From: Hypholoma sublateritium FD-334 SS-4
Taxonomy: Eukaryota; Basidiomycota; Agaricomycetes; Agaricales; Strophariaceae
Assembly (NCBI GenBank): GCA_000827495.1
Contig: KN817521.1
Span: 496,001 to 560,000, forward strand
DNA: 64,000 bases
Reading direction: 5' to 3'
This document shows positions 24,027 to 35,751 of the stretch, piece by piece. The notes beneath the pieces were generated by a model, which made no database searches, was not told where the DNA came from, and worked only from the letters and a program-made list of their open reading frames with translations. Both the position numbers and the translations under genes were made by a program. How positions within the stretch are numbered: position 1 is the stretch's first letter; each line of letters begins with the position of its first letter.

Positions 24027-25771
24027 ATGCCTCCCCCCTTCGACTCCTGGGCATCGGAGCCCCAGTTCCCCGCAATCCACAATCCACATCCCAGCCTCCA
24101 GTCCTCGGCGCCGCAGAGCAAGAAACCAAGACATCGGCACTCTCCCCACCAGCTCGCTGCTCTCAACGACCTCTTTGACCGCAATGAACATCCACCACTT
24201 GAGCAGCGCACCGCACTGGCAGATCGTCTTGGAATGTATGTCCTCTTTTTCTCTTTCTTTGTCACCCTCCTCACCTCCGGCCAGGGAGACAAAGACCGTC
24301 AACGCCTGGTTTCAAAATAAACGGGCTTCTTCAAAGAAACGAGTCCGCGGGGGCACTGTTGCCTCGTATGAAAGCCAGCCTATTAATACGCCGCCTGCGC
24401 CGCACCCTTCCTCTGTGCCTCACGATTTTCATCGCAACCACGACATGGACGACATCCTAGACGACGAGTACGCTTTCGACACACAGCACTCTCGCTCGGC
24501 TTCTGCCATACCCTCCGACTACCCGTCGTCTTTCTATGCAGGTCACCCAGATCAGGCCCACTTTTACACGGAATCGGACAACATGCCCCGTCGCATGCGA
24601 ATGCGCACCTCTTCTGAACAGACCGACGAGCTCAAAAAACTGTACAGCATCAACCCCCATCCGACGACGGAGCAAAGACAAATGCTCGCAGCCTCAATCG
24701 GAATGTGAGTTATTTTTATTTCTTTACATATCTATGATCTATTGTCTTTTTTGATTGGTCCAAGAATTGAACATCAGTCTAACCTGGTTTTTGATGCAGG
24801 CGTTATCAAAGCATCACGAATTGGTTCCAAAATCAGCGCAGCCTGGCAAAAAAGAGAAAGGAAGGCGATCCAGAGCAAAGTCCCATTTTGGGCTCCCCCA
24901 GAGCCGAGTATCCCCACGAGACGCGGCACTACTCGGCATTTCCTCCGCCTTCCCACCCACATCCGTCGCTGGGCCTGCCCCCGCCGTCAACGCACCCATC
25001 TCTCGCAAATGGCTCTGTTATGCGCAGGTCTCCCAGTATCTCTTCCTCTATGGAAGATCGCTCCCCGCGGAGATCATCATCTCACCGGAGTTCAACTCCA
25101 TATGGCAGTCTTGCATCTGCAAGCTTCAATCGCCCACGGCGCTCGCGCCCTGAGCCATATCAGCTCGACGCCTTGAAGGAGCTTTTTTCGAAAACTTCGA
25201 CGCCAACCATCGAAGAACGCTCGGCACTTGCACTTGAGGTCGGAATGTACGTGATGATGCGTGTTATTATGGAGGTATGCACTAACCCCGGTGCCAATTT
25301 CACAGGGATGTCGGAAAAGTGACAAACTGGTTCCGCAATCTGCGGCAGATGGCCCGTAAGCGCGCGAAGAAATCTGGCAGCGGCGATGATGAGGACGACG
25401 ACTCTTTCATGGGCAGGGATCCATATTCGGCATCGATTTCGCGCTTTGGCACTCCCTCATTTGGCTCCTCTTCTTCGTCGATGAACGACGATTCAATAGA
25501 CGCGGATGACTACGATGTACACCTTGCACATTCGGACAACGGTAGCGAAGACGAGTATCAAGAGGCTGTAACGCCGTCGCCCGGCACGTCGCCATCGCCT
25601 CCGCCAACCACCTCTGTCGATAGTTCGCGGACACCAGACTACAGCAGATTCGAAAGACGCAATTCGCCATATCCGGTGCAATTTGACAAAGTCACAGTAA
25701 ATCAATTTAGTGGTGTCAAAGTCGAGGACGCTCTTCTGCTACTCAGCTTCCACCACCATATCGTGCATTAG
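24027..25771 (+). CDS. transcription factor with three homeodomains
   Basis: Predicted nuclear protein of 513 residues in four exons: 24027-24235, 24285-24704, 24800-25246 and 25306-25771. It carries three separate homeodomains at about residues 31-90, 171-230 and 320-379. Their recognition helices contain WFQNKRASSKKR, WFQNQRSLAKKRK and WFRNLRQMARKRAKK. Each keeps the invariant Trp48, Phe49, Asn51 and Arg53. Each homeodomain is interrupted by an intron at the same codon (homeodomain position 40, an ATG split after AT). Exons 2 and 3 are therefore phase-symmetric modules of 420 and 447 bp. The linkers are Ser/Pro-rich and the C-terminal third is acidic and disordered. No mating-type (HD1/HD2) features are seen. 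It is presumably a developmental regulator, but its targets are unknown. The ATG is the only one before the first homeodomain in this frame that follows the promoter. Confidence 0.93.
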
Positions 25772-28250
25772 TCAGGTCTCACACCTGTCCGGGGTATCCT
25801 ATCTTTGTAAGTTCTTCTGTGTCGCCATGTCCCTTCCTCCGGAACTAATTTTGCATTGCTTATTAGAATGCTGCTATTTATTCATTCGGTTGTCTATCTT
25901 CAAAACAAAAATTGCGTTGTAGACTATTGCGACAGCCTAACCTACGAAACCCCAAATTCTGTAACGCATATTGGTGCTGCCTTGCTTCGACATCCTGTAC
26001 TTGCAATCCACACTCTGTAGCCCTCTGACTCTGTCCGCCTCTACTTTCCGCCGGTCTTCGATTTTGCCCTACCTTTGCTTTTTATCTTACCTCCCATCTC
26101 TTCCAATTGGCATCCTGACGATGCAACACAGACTATCTGTTTTTCCGTATGCCCCTTCCCTTTCTTGCTATTATCGAAATATTGTTTCGCTTCTCCCATT
26201 GGTTGAAATTTGTAGATTTCTCCCCGAGATACAGAGAAGAAAAGTATTAACTGTTTTACTTAGAGAAATGCATGTATGCTCTCAAATTCCATTTGGATTT
26301 TCTCCCACCTCGTTAGCAATTGTCGCGTTCATCCTCATTAGGCCGCATACGGCTAGCTACATAAGTAGGTGGGCTGTACTCCGTAACTGTTGTACCTATC
26401 TTTCTATATTCGACTGCTGGGAAAGAGGTATTGAGTCCGCGGTGTCTCAGTTGCGCTCAGCATGCATGCGCAGTACATACTGAAACTAGTCTACAGCAGG
26501 CTATGGCAAAGGGGGCGGCTAGCCAATTTTGTCCTCACAAGAACCGTGATTAGATTTCGAAGAGGCTGTCAATTCGTGTTCTCCGGGACCCACGAGACCG
26601 GGCTCGTCAATGCAATTACACTATGTTACCTTGGCGCCCAGGCATATGAATGGCCTGTAGAGTACATGTCCTTCGAGAGTTCGATGTTCGTCCAATTTGT
26701 AGGCACCTTCGCACCTTCGCTCCGAGTGCAGCGATCGGCAGGGCAGCGCAGAGACTCTTTTTGTAAATATACATAGGCGGCAGTTAGGAGCCGATATAGA
26801 TATCAATTCAGCGCGATGAAAGCCTGGCGGAATCAATGTCGGATATATATTGCGCGTGGAGAGCTGTGCAGAGTCTGTGATTTCAATTAGGCTTGGTTGG
26901 GCGAATGAGGACGGATGATGGGCATTGGATAGCACGACCGTGCGCCGCACGCGCCTTAGGATACGCGCGCGCGCGCGATGGCGCTCCGTGCGGTGCTCTG
27001 CTGTTGGGCCCGGCGCGGTTACCAGGCGCGTCGCGCAACGCGCGCACCCCGAGAAGGCAGCGCGCTGCGACGGCCCCGACAGCCGCTGACAGCATGCGCA
27101 CTCAGTACCGCGCACAACTAATTGGACACAGCGATAAGTGACGCACGTCAAGGCGCCCTTCGCAAGTTCGCAGGCCCAGGCCGCCTGACACGCGCGCTTC
27201 CATGCCTCCCGCTGGCGGCTGCCCCGGAATCAATTGTGCAATGGTGTGGCACGTCCGCTGAGGGCGCCTGGGAAGGCAGGCGGGGGTTCGCGAATCGATG
27301 CATGGCAACGTCGAAGCGGGTGCAGCAGTAGATATCAGACGCGAGTCGCGACTGTTGGGGCGTCGGGCCTGGTTGGCATCCAGGCCTGCGCGATGCTGCG
27401 CGGTGTACATGCATACATATGACCTGGGAGACGGTAATTCGTGCGGTGTTAATAGGTCATTTAGTTGGTCCCCGAAGAAGCTCGAATTGCAGTATCTCAC
27501 ACAGCCAGACGAATGGAGTAGTGCACTCAGCGTATCTGCGTATGAACTCGAATCAGGTGCAATGAAAAAGAACGAGTGATGTATGACGGATTGTATGACT
27601 TTATGAGCCTGCTATCGAGGACTCCAGCGTCAGCCGACCTCGAAGGTGTCGAGTAAGTATCCTTGTCGGGTAGGACTAGATGTTTGTCAATATAATACGC
27701 AATTGCCATGTCAATCGTGTTCACTTGCAACTAATTCGGAATCAGAACTTTCCCCCACTTTTTTGGATTCGAGGATCAATCGTTGGACGTTGGACGTTGA
27801 ACAGTCATTGTGTATTTTTTTGTCCGAGGAAGTTGGCAGAGTCAGAGCCGGAAGAGAGTGTGGTGCACCGTCGCCAATGCGGGGTAACATCCATAATTTA
27901 AGCGATCTAGCAGATCTAATCTATATGGCCATGATTAATGATGTAACCTATGCCGTGATCTAAATTGAATATTGATGCTCGGTCGGGCACATTTCTGAGT
28001 TCCATTGAGAGGATGTTGCGAGGTTCACCAGGGTTTGCAGTTATAGAAATGTTGTGTCTATTGTACGCAAGTCGTGGTGGCGAAGATGATGTGATACATA
28101 GACTAGGCTCTGGACTCTGAAGCGAAGGCGCTCTCGCGGCGCGAGAGAGGGCAAAGCGCAGCTGCAGATCATGGACACGGAAGCCGTACGCATTCTCTGC
28201 GAAGTTCGTCGCTTGGATCCTCTATCATGATCGTCGGTGACCCTTCTGCA
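25772..28250. other. gene-poor region with a GC-rich core
   Basis: This 2.5-kb stretch between two convergent genes is the longest gap after the left edge. The flanks are AT-rich, whereas 26930-27400 is very GC-rich and dense in CpG, with alternating CG tracts such as the one at 26962-26976. Open frames up to 176 codons on the minus strand (26621-27151) are a by-product of the GC-rich composition and contain no recognisable domain. A 17-bp near-perfect palindrome sits at 28131-28147. Confidence 0.5.
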
Positions 28251-29291
28251 TCAGAACACGCGAAAGCCCCTTGGGCGCGAGTAAAAGCAGAATAGCGTGA
28301 CCGCAAGCGTGGCGAAGGTGATGGGGACGGACACGCAGCCCACCGTAAGCGAGAGAAGGACGCGCGCGAGCGCCTTCGCGAGGTCTACCATGTCCTGGCC
28401 GTGGTAGCACGCGTTTGACGCGCTTGGCCAGCGAAGGGTGTATGTCGTGGGTACCACGTGAGGCCCGTACGCGCTGTACTCTTCCGCATAGTCGAGTAGC
28501 AGCCCGAGCTCACGCACCGCGCGCTGCAGTGTAGCCTGCACCTGCCAGTCCAACGCGCCCGCCAGGTGCGCGTGTGTATGACGTAGGGCCGATATCTGGA
28601 TGAGGTCGCGTTGGAAATGGAATGGGCGGCGCACAATGCGGCTGTGCGAGCGGGAATGCGCTGCCTCCTCGGGGTCCCAAATGGCTTCGCATTCGTAATC
28701 CCGAAGCATGGCGGACACGTTGTACCAGATGTCGGCAGGAGGTGCTGGCCGCGATTCCGCGGCGCCTAGAGTGTAGGGGTGCACGCGGCGAGCAGCCTCG
28801 CGTGATAGGTAAAATTCGAGCCAGTGGCTGCTATCGGTGAATTGTTTGGGATTCACAATTCCTCCTCCCGGTACCGATTGCGGTTGGGGCGATATATGGG
28901 GCTCTTTGACGCGTCCTGTGGAACTTCGAGAACCGATGTGCATTTCTGCGGATTCAATACACGCGCACGCCCCGTTGAACTGGTCCCACTGCCACACGTC
29001 GGGGCCGTATATGTCGAGGTTGTATGAGATGCAGTCCGGGCATAGGAGGTCGCGCAGAGACTGCTCGTACGCCACTAGCGCGAGCGTTGAGCGGTTGATG
29101 AGCTGTGCAGTGACTGTCTGGAGAAGAAATTCGCGAACAATGAGCAGGATTTCCGTTGGCAGCACAGCGCTCCCTAGAAGCGACTGTCTGTACGCGTTGT
29201 GGATGACATAGTCCATCGTCTCGAGTTCCGGAGACGTGTAGGCAAGCGCTGTGTGTAGGAGGGTCGATTTCGAGGCGTACATGGTGGTCAT
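28251..29291 (-). CDS. conserved-looking hypothetical protein, C-terminal membrane anchor
   Basis: A single uninterrupted frame of about 346 residues from the ATG at 29291. Function is not recognised. An N-terminal helical region contains VLPTEILLIVREFLL, followed by a Cys-containing segment (LLCPDCISYNLDIYGPDVW) and CACI further on. A central region is rich in His/Arg, and the hydrophobic C-terminus (LARVLLSLTVGCVSVPITFA) looks like a tail anchor. The frame is open up to an ATG at 29465 (404 residues). However, a good 49-bp intron (GTATGT at 29346, CAG at 29300-29298) lies in that extension, and its removal would break the frame. The extension is therefore more likely a spliced 5' leader. 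The CxxC and Trp pattern resembles uncharacterised Agaricomycete proteins of the F-box-like type, but no F-box is claimed. Confidence 0.7.
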   Translation of the reverse strand: MTTMYASKSTLLHTALAYTSPELETMDYVIHNAYRQSLLGSAVLPTEILLIVREFLLQTVTAQLINRSTLALVAYEQSLRDLLCPDCISYNLDIYGPDVWQWDQFNGACACIESAEMHIGSRSSTGRVKEPHISPQPQSVPGGGIVNPKQFTDSSHWLEFYLSREAARRVHPYTLGAAESRPAPPADIWYNVSAMLRDYECEAIWDPEEAAHSRSHSRIVRRPFHFQRDLIQISALRHTHAHLAGALDWQVQATLQRAVRELGLLLDYAEEYSAYGPHVVPTTYTLRWPSASNACYHGQDMVDLAKALARVLLSLTVGCVSVPITFATLAVTLFCFYSRPRGFRVF

Positions 29292-29998
29292 CGGTGTCTG
29301 CGAGCGGTGAACAGGTGTAGATATAAAAGCCGCGGACACCACATACCTGAGGGACGCGGGTCGGAGTAGAGAGAATGACTCTGGCCTGACGTGACGTGCA
29401 GTTCCAGCGGGTGGAGGTGGGATGTTATTTAACGAAAGGGTTGGATATGAATAGAACGGCGCCATCGCAGCGTTTTTTGTTGCGAAGAGTGCGAAGTGAG
29501 TGGTCGAGAAAAAGAAGGGCCGCCAGCGCCAGATTCGGATAACTCAGCCTCCTATGCTTCTAATGGCCAGGGACCAGCCTCTGAAGCTCCGTTCGGCCAC
29601 CCACGCTACCCGCCAGCGCCCTAAGCACGTCTCAGGCGCACCTAGCCTGAAAAATGGACGTTTGCAATGCATAAGGAGGGACGGACGTCCTGCCGCTCAG
29701 ATCTCCTCGTTTGATCCGGTTCTATTTTAAAAGAGTCAGCGCAGATTCTCTCGCCATTACATTTCAATCTCGTTCTAACTCATAAACTTTGCCATCGATC
29801 GCGTCTAGCTGTAAAGCTAGAAAGACAGTCAAAGCTATGCTGTTGCCTATTCAGATCTTCTTCTGGCTGAAATTTGTAAACCCGAAACGATATCTGACTC
29901 CTCGCGCCTGCCGCAAGGCGCGTGCTGCCCGCAAAATGAGTCATGGAAAAGATCCTGGAATACAACGTGCATGCAAGCGAGTTAGAGGAATCTACATC
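29292..29998. other. promoter and leader region of the hypothetical gene
   Basis: This 707-bp stretch separates two minus-strand genes. It holds the likely spliced 5' leader of the hypothetical gene (an alternative in-frame ATG at 29465 and a 49-bp intron-like segment at 29346-29298) and the 3' end of the E2 gene. No other gene is supported. Confidence 0.45.
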
Positions 29999-32888
29999 CT
30001 ATTCCTCTTCATCTCCGTCGCTCTTCCAAGATTCGATTCTCGCAAAGCCCTTATCAAACTCTGCGAGTAGATCAGCGCGCTGAACTGCGCTGCTAGATCG
30101 ACTAGACGGGGCTTGATAGTAGGGTTCCGCCTGTCGATAGGAAGGTACAGGTTCTTTGCACCATTCAATAATTCTTATATTGAAATGAGATGAAGATCAC
30201 GAGGTGTAGACATTATGACTTACTGTTGACGTATCTTTTCGTGTCGAATAGTAAAGTGTGATTTAATGACGTCCTAAAATGCACGGTCCAATTAATCAGG
30301 TTCGTGCAGACCGTGTTTGTACGTCACACCCACCTGCCAGATCCCCTTGCAGTGCTTGTCCTGTAGCCAATCGACAATAGCCCATTCCATTGTTTTTGCC
30401 GAAATGTTATAGTTATACGAGACACTAACAGGTGCTTTCACGTTGGCTTGACCATGTCCGGGCCTGAAGGAAAAAGAGGGAATATAAAAGGCCATGAACT
30501 TTATCAGCAGCAGGGGAACTTACTCGTTGTAATACGGTGCATCAATAAGGATCATGCTTTGTATGCTAACAAGCACTTGTAGAAGCGTGGACTTGGGCGA
30601 CCATTGTTCTTCTGGCCTACAGGTGCACCAATGTTAATAACACGTTGACACAAAATATTGGACACAATCAGCTCACCGACCGGGCCATGTCCCGAGCAGT
30701 GACAAACAAACTTTGCCACAGTTGTAAAGATTCGGGTTGAATCTAACCGTTCCTCCTCCAGTAGTTCTAAGATGCATTTGCGGGGCAGTGTTCGGATATT
30801 CGAGGGGAATGTAACAGTCGAATTCGAACAATCCTCCGGCGTAAGGTGTTCCTTCAGGTCCTGCAATCATGATCTTACTACACCGCCCAAAATTAAGTGA
30901 GTAAGGAAGGTCTATAGATCAGGCGGGACTTTCTTACATGGCGTCATTCCGGACCTCATCAACGCGGACCCATACACCAGGAGGCAAGCTTGTAGCTGTC
31001 ACCGCCAATTCTTTCAACAGATGAAGGCGGCCTTTAGGATTGCGGGTCGAGTTCTGCGTCTGATTCAAGAGCGGGGCATACTTGAAATTGGCATAGTGAA
31101 GCCCCTCCCCGCCCGCAGTGGCGTCCTCTGTCAGCGATACATATTTGAAGCACAACTTTTCGCAAGCTTCTTCGTACGCCCGGTCGACATCCGCAGACAG
31201 ATCGCGCCCTTTCCCATTATTCGTCGGACGGCCGTGAGTAGTATTTTCAGCCTGATCCGTCCGATTATCGCGGTCGGCACTGGCAGAAGGTTGCCCTAGG
31301 ACGGCAATAGCTCTTTCCAAATCGTCTCGCGCCGCTATAATATCACCGCAAAGAGACGTTCCTTCTATCATCGTCTCATCGATCTCGTCGTCAGCTGCCT
31401 CACCAAGCATCTGCGTCGCGCCCGCTAGGAACGCCTCCGACTGTGTTGTGAGCTTCTTGAAGTAAGTGTATAGGGGAGGGAGGGTCTCGAGTTCGCCGGT
31501 GCTCGTGGTCTTCCAGGTTATTTCACCGTCTTCCCATATCCAGTTTTCCAGCCCACAGGTGGTGGCCATCTCAAGGCGCTGTTCAATCAAACATTGTATA
31601 GCAAGCTCGCAACCCGCCATACACCGCAAAAGGGACAACATTACGTTGTATATTTCCTTCCGTGTTATCCAGTCAGTCACGGAATCGTTGCGCAATAGTG
31701 TGGCCAACAGCGTCGGGAGTTGAGAAAGCGAAAGTATATGTCCAATGGACGGATGAGGCAGCAGGTCGTATCCATGTGGATTCTCGGTATAAGGTGATGG
31801 TAAGAGTTGAATCAGTAGCTCGATGGCGTGAAGAACGACGCTGTCCCAGTTTGTCGATGCTTTTGTCGAGCTAGCTTTGGTCTTGGGTTGGGTCTTTCTG
31901 GAGCTTCGCGGGTGAGTAGCAGCAGGAGAGGCATACTGTTTGGGGAACATTTCAATTCCATAATTATCAGTTCCATAGCCAGTGCCTCCGGGCCCCACAG
32001 ACTTGCTGCTAGGCTTAGCCTGAGACATGAGTAGTGCACGGGAATCTGATTCAGCGCGTTGGGATATATATTGACGGTCAAATCCTCCCAGAGTTTCAAA
32101 GATTGCGATGGCGCGGACTTCCGCACAGCAAGTGAAGACAACACACTTCGAATTTTTCGATGGCCCTTTGCAGGATGGTGGGCAAGCAAGCGGGGTGAAG
32201 CAACCCCTGCAATGGTTGGTACGGCAGGAATTGCACGGTGCGTGAAGTAGATATACCAAGCTTGGGGGTATTGGGGCAACCGAAAACATGACCTAATAGT
32301 ATTCATTGTCCGGGATATCTTGCACGTATAATGCAGTCGACTCACGCAACCTCTGGGAGATTTGACATCGACGCCGCAGCTTGAGCATTTTCTGGACTTT
32401 GTAAATGTACTGCGATACGTAGCTAGAGCTTCGTCGGGCTTGGTATAGGAAACTTGGCACTCTTTCGCCTTTCCTTTGCATGTTGCAGCATCAATATCTC
32501 GAGAGTGGGCTCTTTCCGGAACCGGTATGCTAGATAGCGAGCCATCTAGAAGCCGAGAGTGTAATGAAGACGCTGTCGTCTTTTCCACTGAGTCTTCTTC
32601 TTTGGCCCATTCTTCGGCCAGCCGTCGCGCCAACGCCTCATCGTCCTCCATAGGAGTATCTCCAGCTTCAGCAAATTCCTCTTGTAGTTCTTTCGCAAGA
32701 TTTTCGCTGGCCTCCTGGGCCTTGATCTGCGCCAATATCTTCAGTTCGTCATCTTCTTCGTCGGAGTCTTCGATAACAATGATTTCTGCCGGTGCTTTGT
32801 TCTTTCGTGCACGCTTCGTAGCAGCGGTGGTTGATGGCTCAGGCTTTGACGACGCGGCCTTGCGTTTGCTCGAGCCAGCAGAAGGCAT
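29999..32888 (-). CDS. large E2 ubiquitin-conjugating protein with N-terminal UIM and Cys cluster
   Basis: About 848 residues in seven exons: 32888-32346, 32292-30938, 30877-30677, 30616-30524, 30463-30334, 30273-30224 and 30173-29999. All phases agree. The N-terminus is nuclear-signal-like and acidic, with a ubiquitin-interacting-motif-like helix ([18 protein letters not shown]). A Cys-rich segment follows (KCSSCGVDV, then [12 protein letters not shown] and CPPSCKG), and then a helical middle region of about 300 residues. The C-terminal UBC fold runs from [18 protein letters not shown] through [18 protein letters not shown], the catalytic Cys in [13 protein letters not shown], and [20 protein letters not shown]. 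This extended form matches the BIRC6/UBE2Z/UBE2O-like E2 class, not small E2s. Inference: the Cys cluster, spaced like the second half of an IBR zinc domain, could make it a combined E2/E3-like enzyme. An ATG at 32951 is an alternative start. Confidence 0.88.
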
Positions 32889-33411
32889 TATTGGATCGGA
32901 CGGGTAAAAACGCTGAAGACGCCCTAAATTGCAAGTGCTCAACCTCGCCAAAACCTCGCAAGTGGTAAGTAGATAATAACGTTGCAGTTGATGTTCAGTT
33001 GATGTTCAGGTGATGCCACCCAAAGGGAAGCTCTAGCCAAGCACGCGCAACATTGCCTAGTCGGGACGAGTCGGATCATCGCGAACAGCAAGCCGGATCG
33101 CGCTCTTCACGAATCACGCCCGCAAGTACTAAGAATTTGCACATCCTGTCGACTTGAGCAAGACTGTCTAACTGATAACTTGAAATACCATCGGCTTATA
33201 GATAACACAGAGTTCGTCAGTCCGTGCAACTTCCTTTCCAAGTAAATTGTAAGTAACTTGAAGTTCCCCGCGGCGGCAGATCTTCAACCCTCAGTCGGCA
33301 GAATCGCCTCTAACCGTAACTTAGTAAGTTAACACACACGTGAATAGGAAGGTAATAAAGAGCCTCCGCTTCCCCGCAAACCTCCCCGCTTCCCAGCTTG
33401 TGTCCTCCACT
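32889..33411. promoter_or_regulatory. divergent promoter between E2 and lyase genes
   Basis: This 523-bp stretch separates two divergent start codons. It includes a direct tandem of an 11-bp unit at 32986-33007 and a CACACGTG E-box-type hexamer context near 33334-33341, close to the lyase start. The E-box is seen directly. Any role in acetate or propionate control is not shown by the sequence. Confidence 0.45.
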
Positions 33412-35751
33412 ATGCTACGCACACGAATGAACCAGGGAATCGCGTCCTTAAGCCGGAACGCGCGAGTAATGTCGTCTACACCAGCACTCCCTCTCCAACC
33501 ACTGTCTCTAGATGAAGAAGCCGCGCAGTTCGAGGCGCGAACAAACGAGATGGCAGAGTTCTTCGCCCAACCACGATTTGCAGGCATCAAGAGGCCATAT
33601 ACCCCCGAGTCTGTGGCTTCGAAGCAAGGCTCACTTCCAGTTACCCCTTTGCAATCGTCGCTACTAGCCGACAAACTGTTCGCGCTGCTCACTGAACGGG
33701 CTAACGAAGGGAAGCCAGTGCACACGATGGGCGCAATTGATCCCGTACAAATGACACAAATGGCGAAGAATCAAGAAGTTGTGTACATTTCTGGGTGGGC
33801 CGCGTCGAGTGTGCTCACAACTGGCAATAACGAAGTTGGGCCGGATCTTGGGTGAGTGCAGATCATGGATGTTTATAGAAGCTACATTCATTTCCTGCAG
33901 CGACTATCCCTATACCACTGTCCCTAACCAGGTTCATCGTATTTTTCGCGCACAACAACTCCATGACAAGAAACATTACGAGGAGCGTGCTTCTAGTACC
34001 CCGGAGCAACGGGCTAAGATGCCATTTATTGATTATCTAAGGCCTATTATTGCGGACGCGGATACAGGGTGAGTTTTGAAGGATTTGTTGCACAAGTATT
34101 TTCTAACCATATCCAGCCATGGTGGTCTTTCAGCCGTCATGAAGCTTGTTAAGTTATTTGCGGAATCTGTTGGTATTTAATGGCTTCTGTTTTACTTACA
34201 ACCTGACATTGTTATATTTAGGGAACATCGGCAATTCATCTCGAAGATCAACTTCATGGCGGCAAAAAGGTAGTTAACGAATCTCACTTGCAAACAGCCC
34301 AATGCTTATATTTTACAGTGCGGACACCTAGGCGGCAAAGTGCTTGTACCTACATCCACGCACATCTCTCGGTTGATTTCCGCGCGATTCCAGCTTGACC
34401 TAATGAAATCGACCATGCTGCTCATTGCACGAACGGACTCGGAATCAGGGAAACTCATTTCTTCGAATGTCGACGTTGCAGACCACGAATTTATTGTCGG
34501 AACAATTACTTCGGGCACAGATTCGTTGTCGCAAACTCTTTCTGACGCCGAGGCCAGCGGTGCTGCAGGAGCTGAGGTCGATGCACTTGAAAGGCAATGG
34601 ACTTCATCACATGAAATGTGCACTTTCAACCAAGGTAAAGCCAGGCTTTCCCCCTTTTCCATTACCCTTCTGCTTTAACAATTTTTTTCAAGCCGTCGAA
34701 AAGGCGATTAATAAATCCGGCATCAACGACAAGGCCGGCGCATATAAATCCTATCTTGATGCTGTGTCAGGCAAGTCCAACTCAGTTGCGCGTACTGTTG
34801 CAACAGATATTCTTGGAGAACCAGTTTTCTGGGATTGGGATGGTCAGACGTTCATGTTGTGCTACGTGGATTCAGACTTATATTATATTATAGCCCCTCG
34901 CACACGGGAAGGTTATTATCACTACACTGGCGGAGTCGAGGTAATGAACAGCATGCATTCGCGTTTCTCAGTGAGCTGACAAGCTTTATTGAGGCTGCGA
35001 TCAAAAGAACAAAAGCATTCGCCGCATACGCGGATCTTCTATGGCTCGAAACTAAGGCTCCGGACCTTAAGCAAGCCACATACTTCTCCAGAAAAATCAG
35101 AGAGACATATCCCGAGAAGTACGTTATAATTCAGTGGCACCGGATACTCCAAATTTATCATTTTTGTTAGATGGTTTGTATACAACCTGAGCCCGAGTTT
35201 CAATTGGTCACAACATGGATTCTCCGGTTCGCTTGAACATGATTTCCTGTTCCAATTGAAAGGTTGACGAGAAAGAAATATAGATGCTGCTTTGAAGAGC
35301 TTCATTTGGGACCTTGCGAAGGAACGGTGTGTTGTCTTCGTTCAAGTTACCGGTTTCAATGTATTTCTTATATAGTCGCTAGGTTTGTCCTCCAGCTTAT
35401 CTCGCTAGCCGGATTACATAGTGGCGCTGTTACAACCGGTAGCATAGTTCATCGTTATCTCCCGGATCCGTTGCTGACATTGGTCAAATTAGCTGAACTT
35501 TCGCAGAAATTCAAGGAGGACGGCATGCTGGCATACGTTGACCTTATTCAGCGCAAAGAAAAAGAAATCGGCTGCGATGTCCTCACTCATCAAAAATGGT
35601 TCGCTATCTCAATCTCTCGCCTCGCTTCTGCATTGACCGCATTTTTCTTAGGAGTGGTGCGAATTACATCGACAAGATCCTCTCGACAGTTTCTTCGGGA
35701 TCGTCTAGCACATCTTCTGTTGGAAAGGATTCCACAGAACATTCTTTCTGA
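33412..35751 (+). CDS. isocitrate/2-methylisocitrate lyase, probably mitochondrial
   Basis: Cleaves (2-methyl)isocitrate to succinate plus glyoxylate or pyruvate. Roughly twelve exons. The N-terminus [20 protein letters not shown] is Arg/Ser-rich without acidic residues, a typical mitochondrial presequence. The family core is complete: [22 protein letters not shown] joined across an intron to [12 protein letters not shown] (catalytic Cys), [67 protein letters not shown], and [18 protein letters not shown]. The C-terminus ends in DSTEHSF with no peroxisomal SKL signal. KKCGHLGG in place of KKCGHMAG, together with the presequence, favours the methylcitrate-cycle enzyme (ICL2/mclA type) over the glyoxylate-cycle enzyme. 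This substrate call is inference. One intron (about 34949-34995) uses a TTGAG acceptor. Confidence 0.9.

Noticed and set aside
26621..27151. 176-codon minus-strand frame in the GC-rich gap
   Set aside because: Composition follows CpG richness and alternates Arg/Ala/His. No motif is seen, and frames on both strands are equally open.
28131..28147. 17-bp palindrome considered as a terminator or transposon end
   Set aside because: Too short, single, and no second copy or T-run accompanies it.
34140..34330. Possible broken lyase because the frame hits stops between exons
   Set aside because: Canonical short introns explain each stop, and the KKCGHLGGK catalytic segment is recovered intact across one of them.
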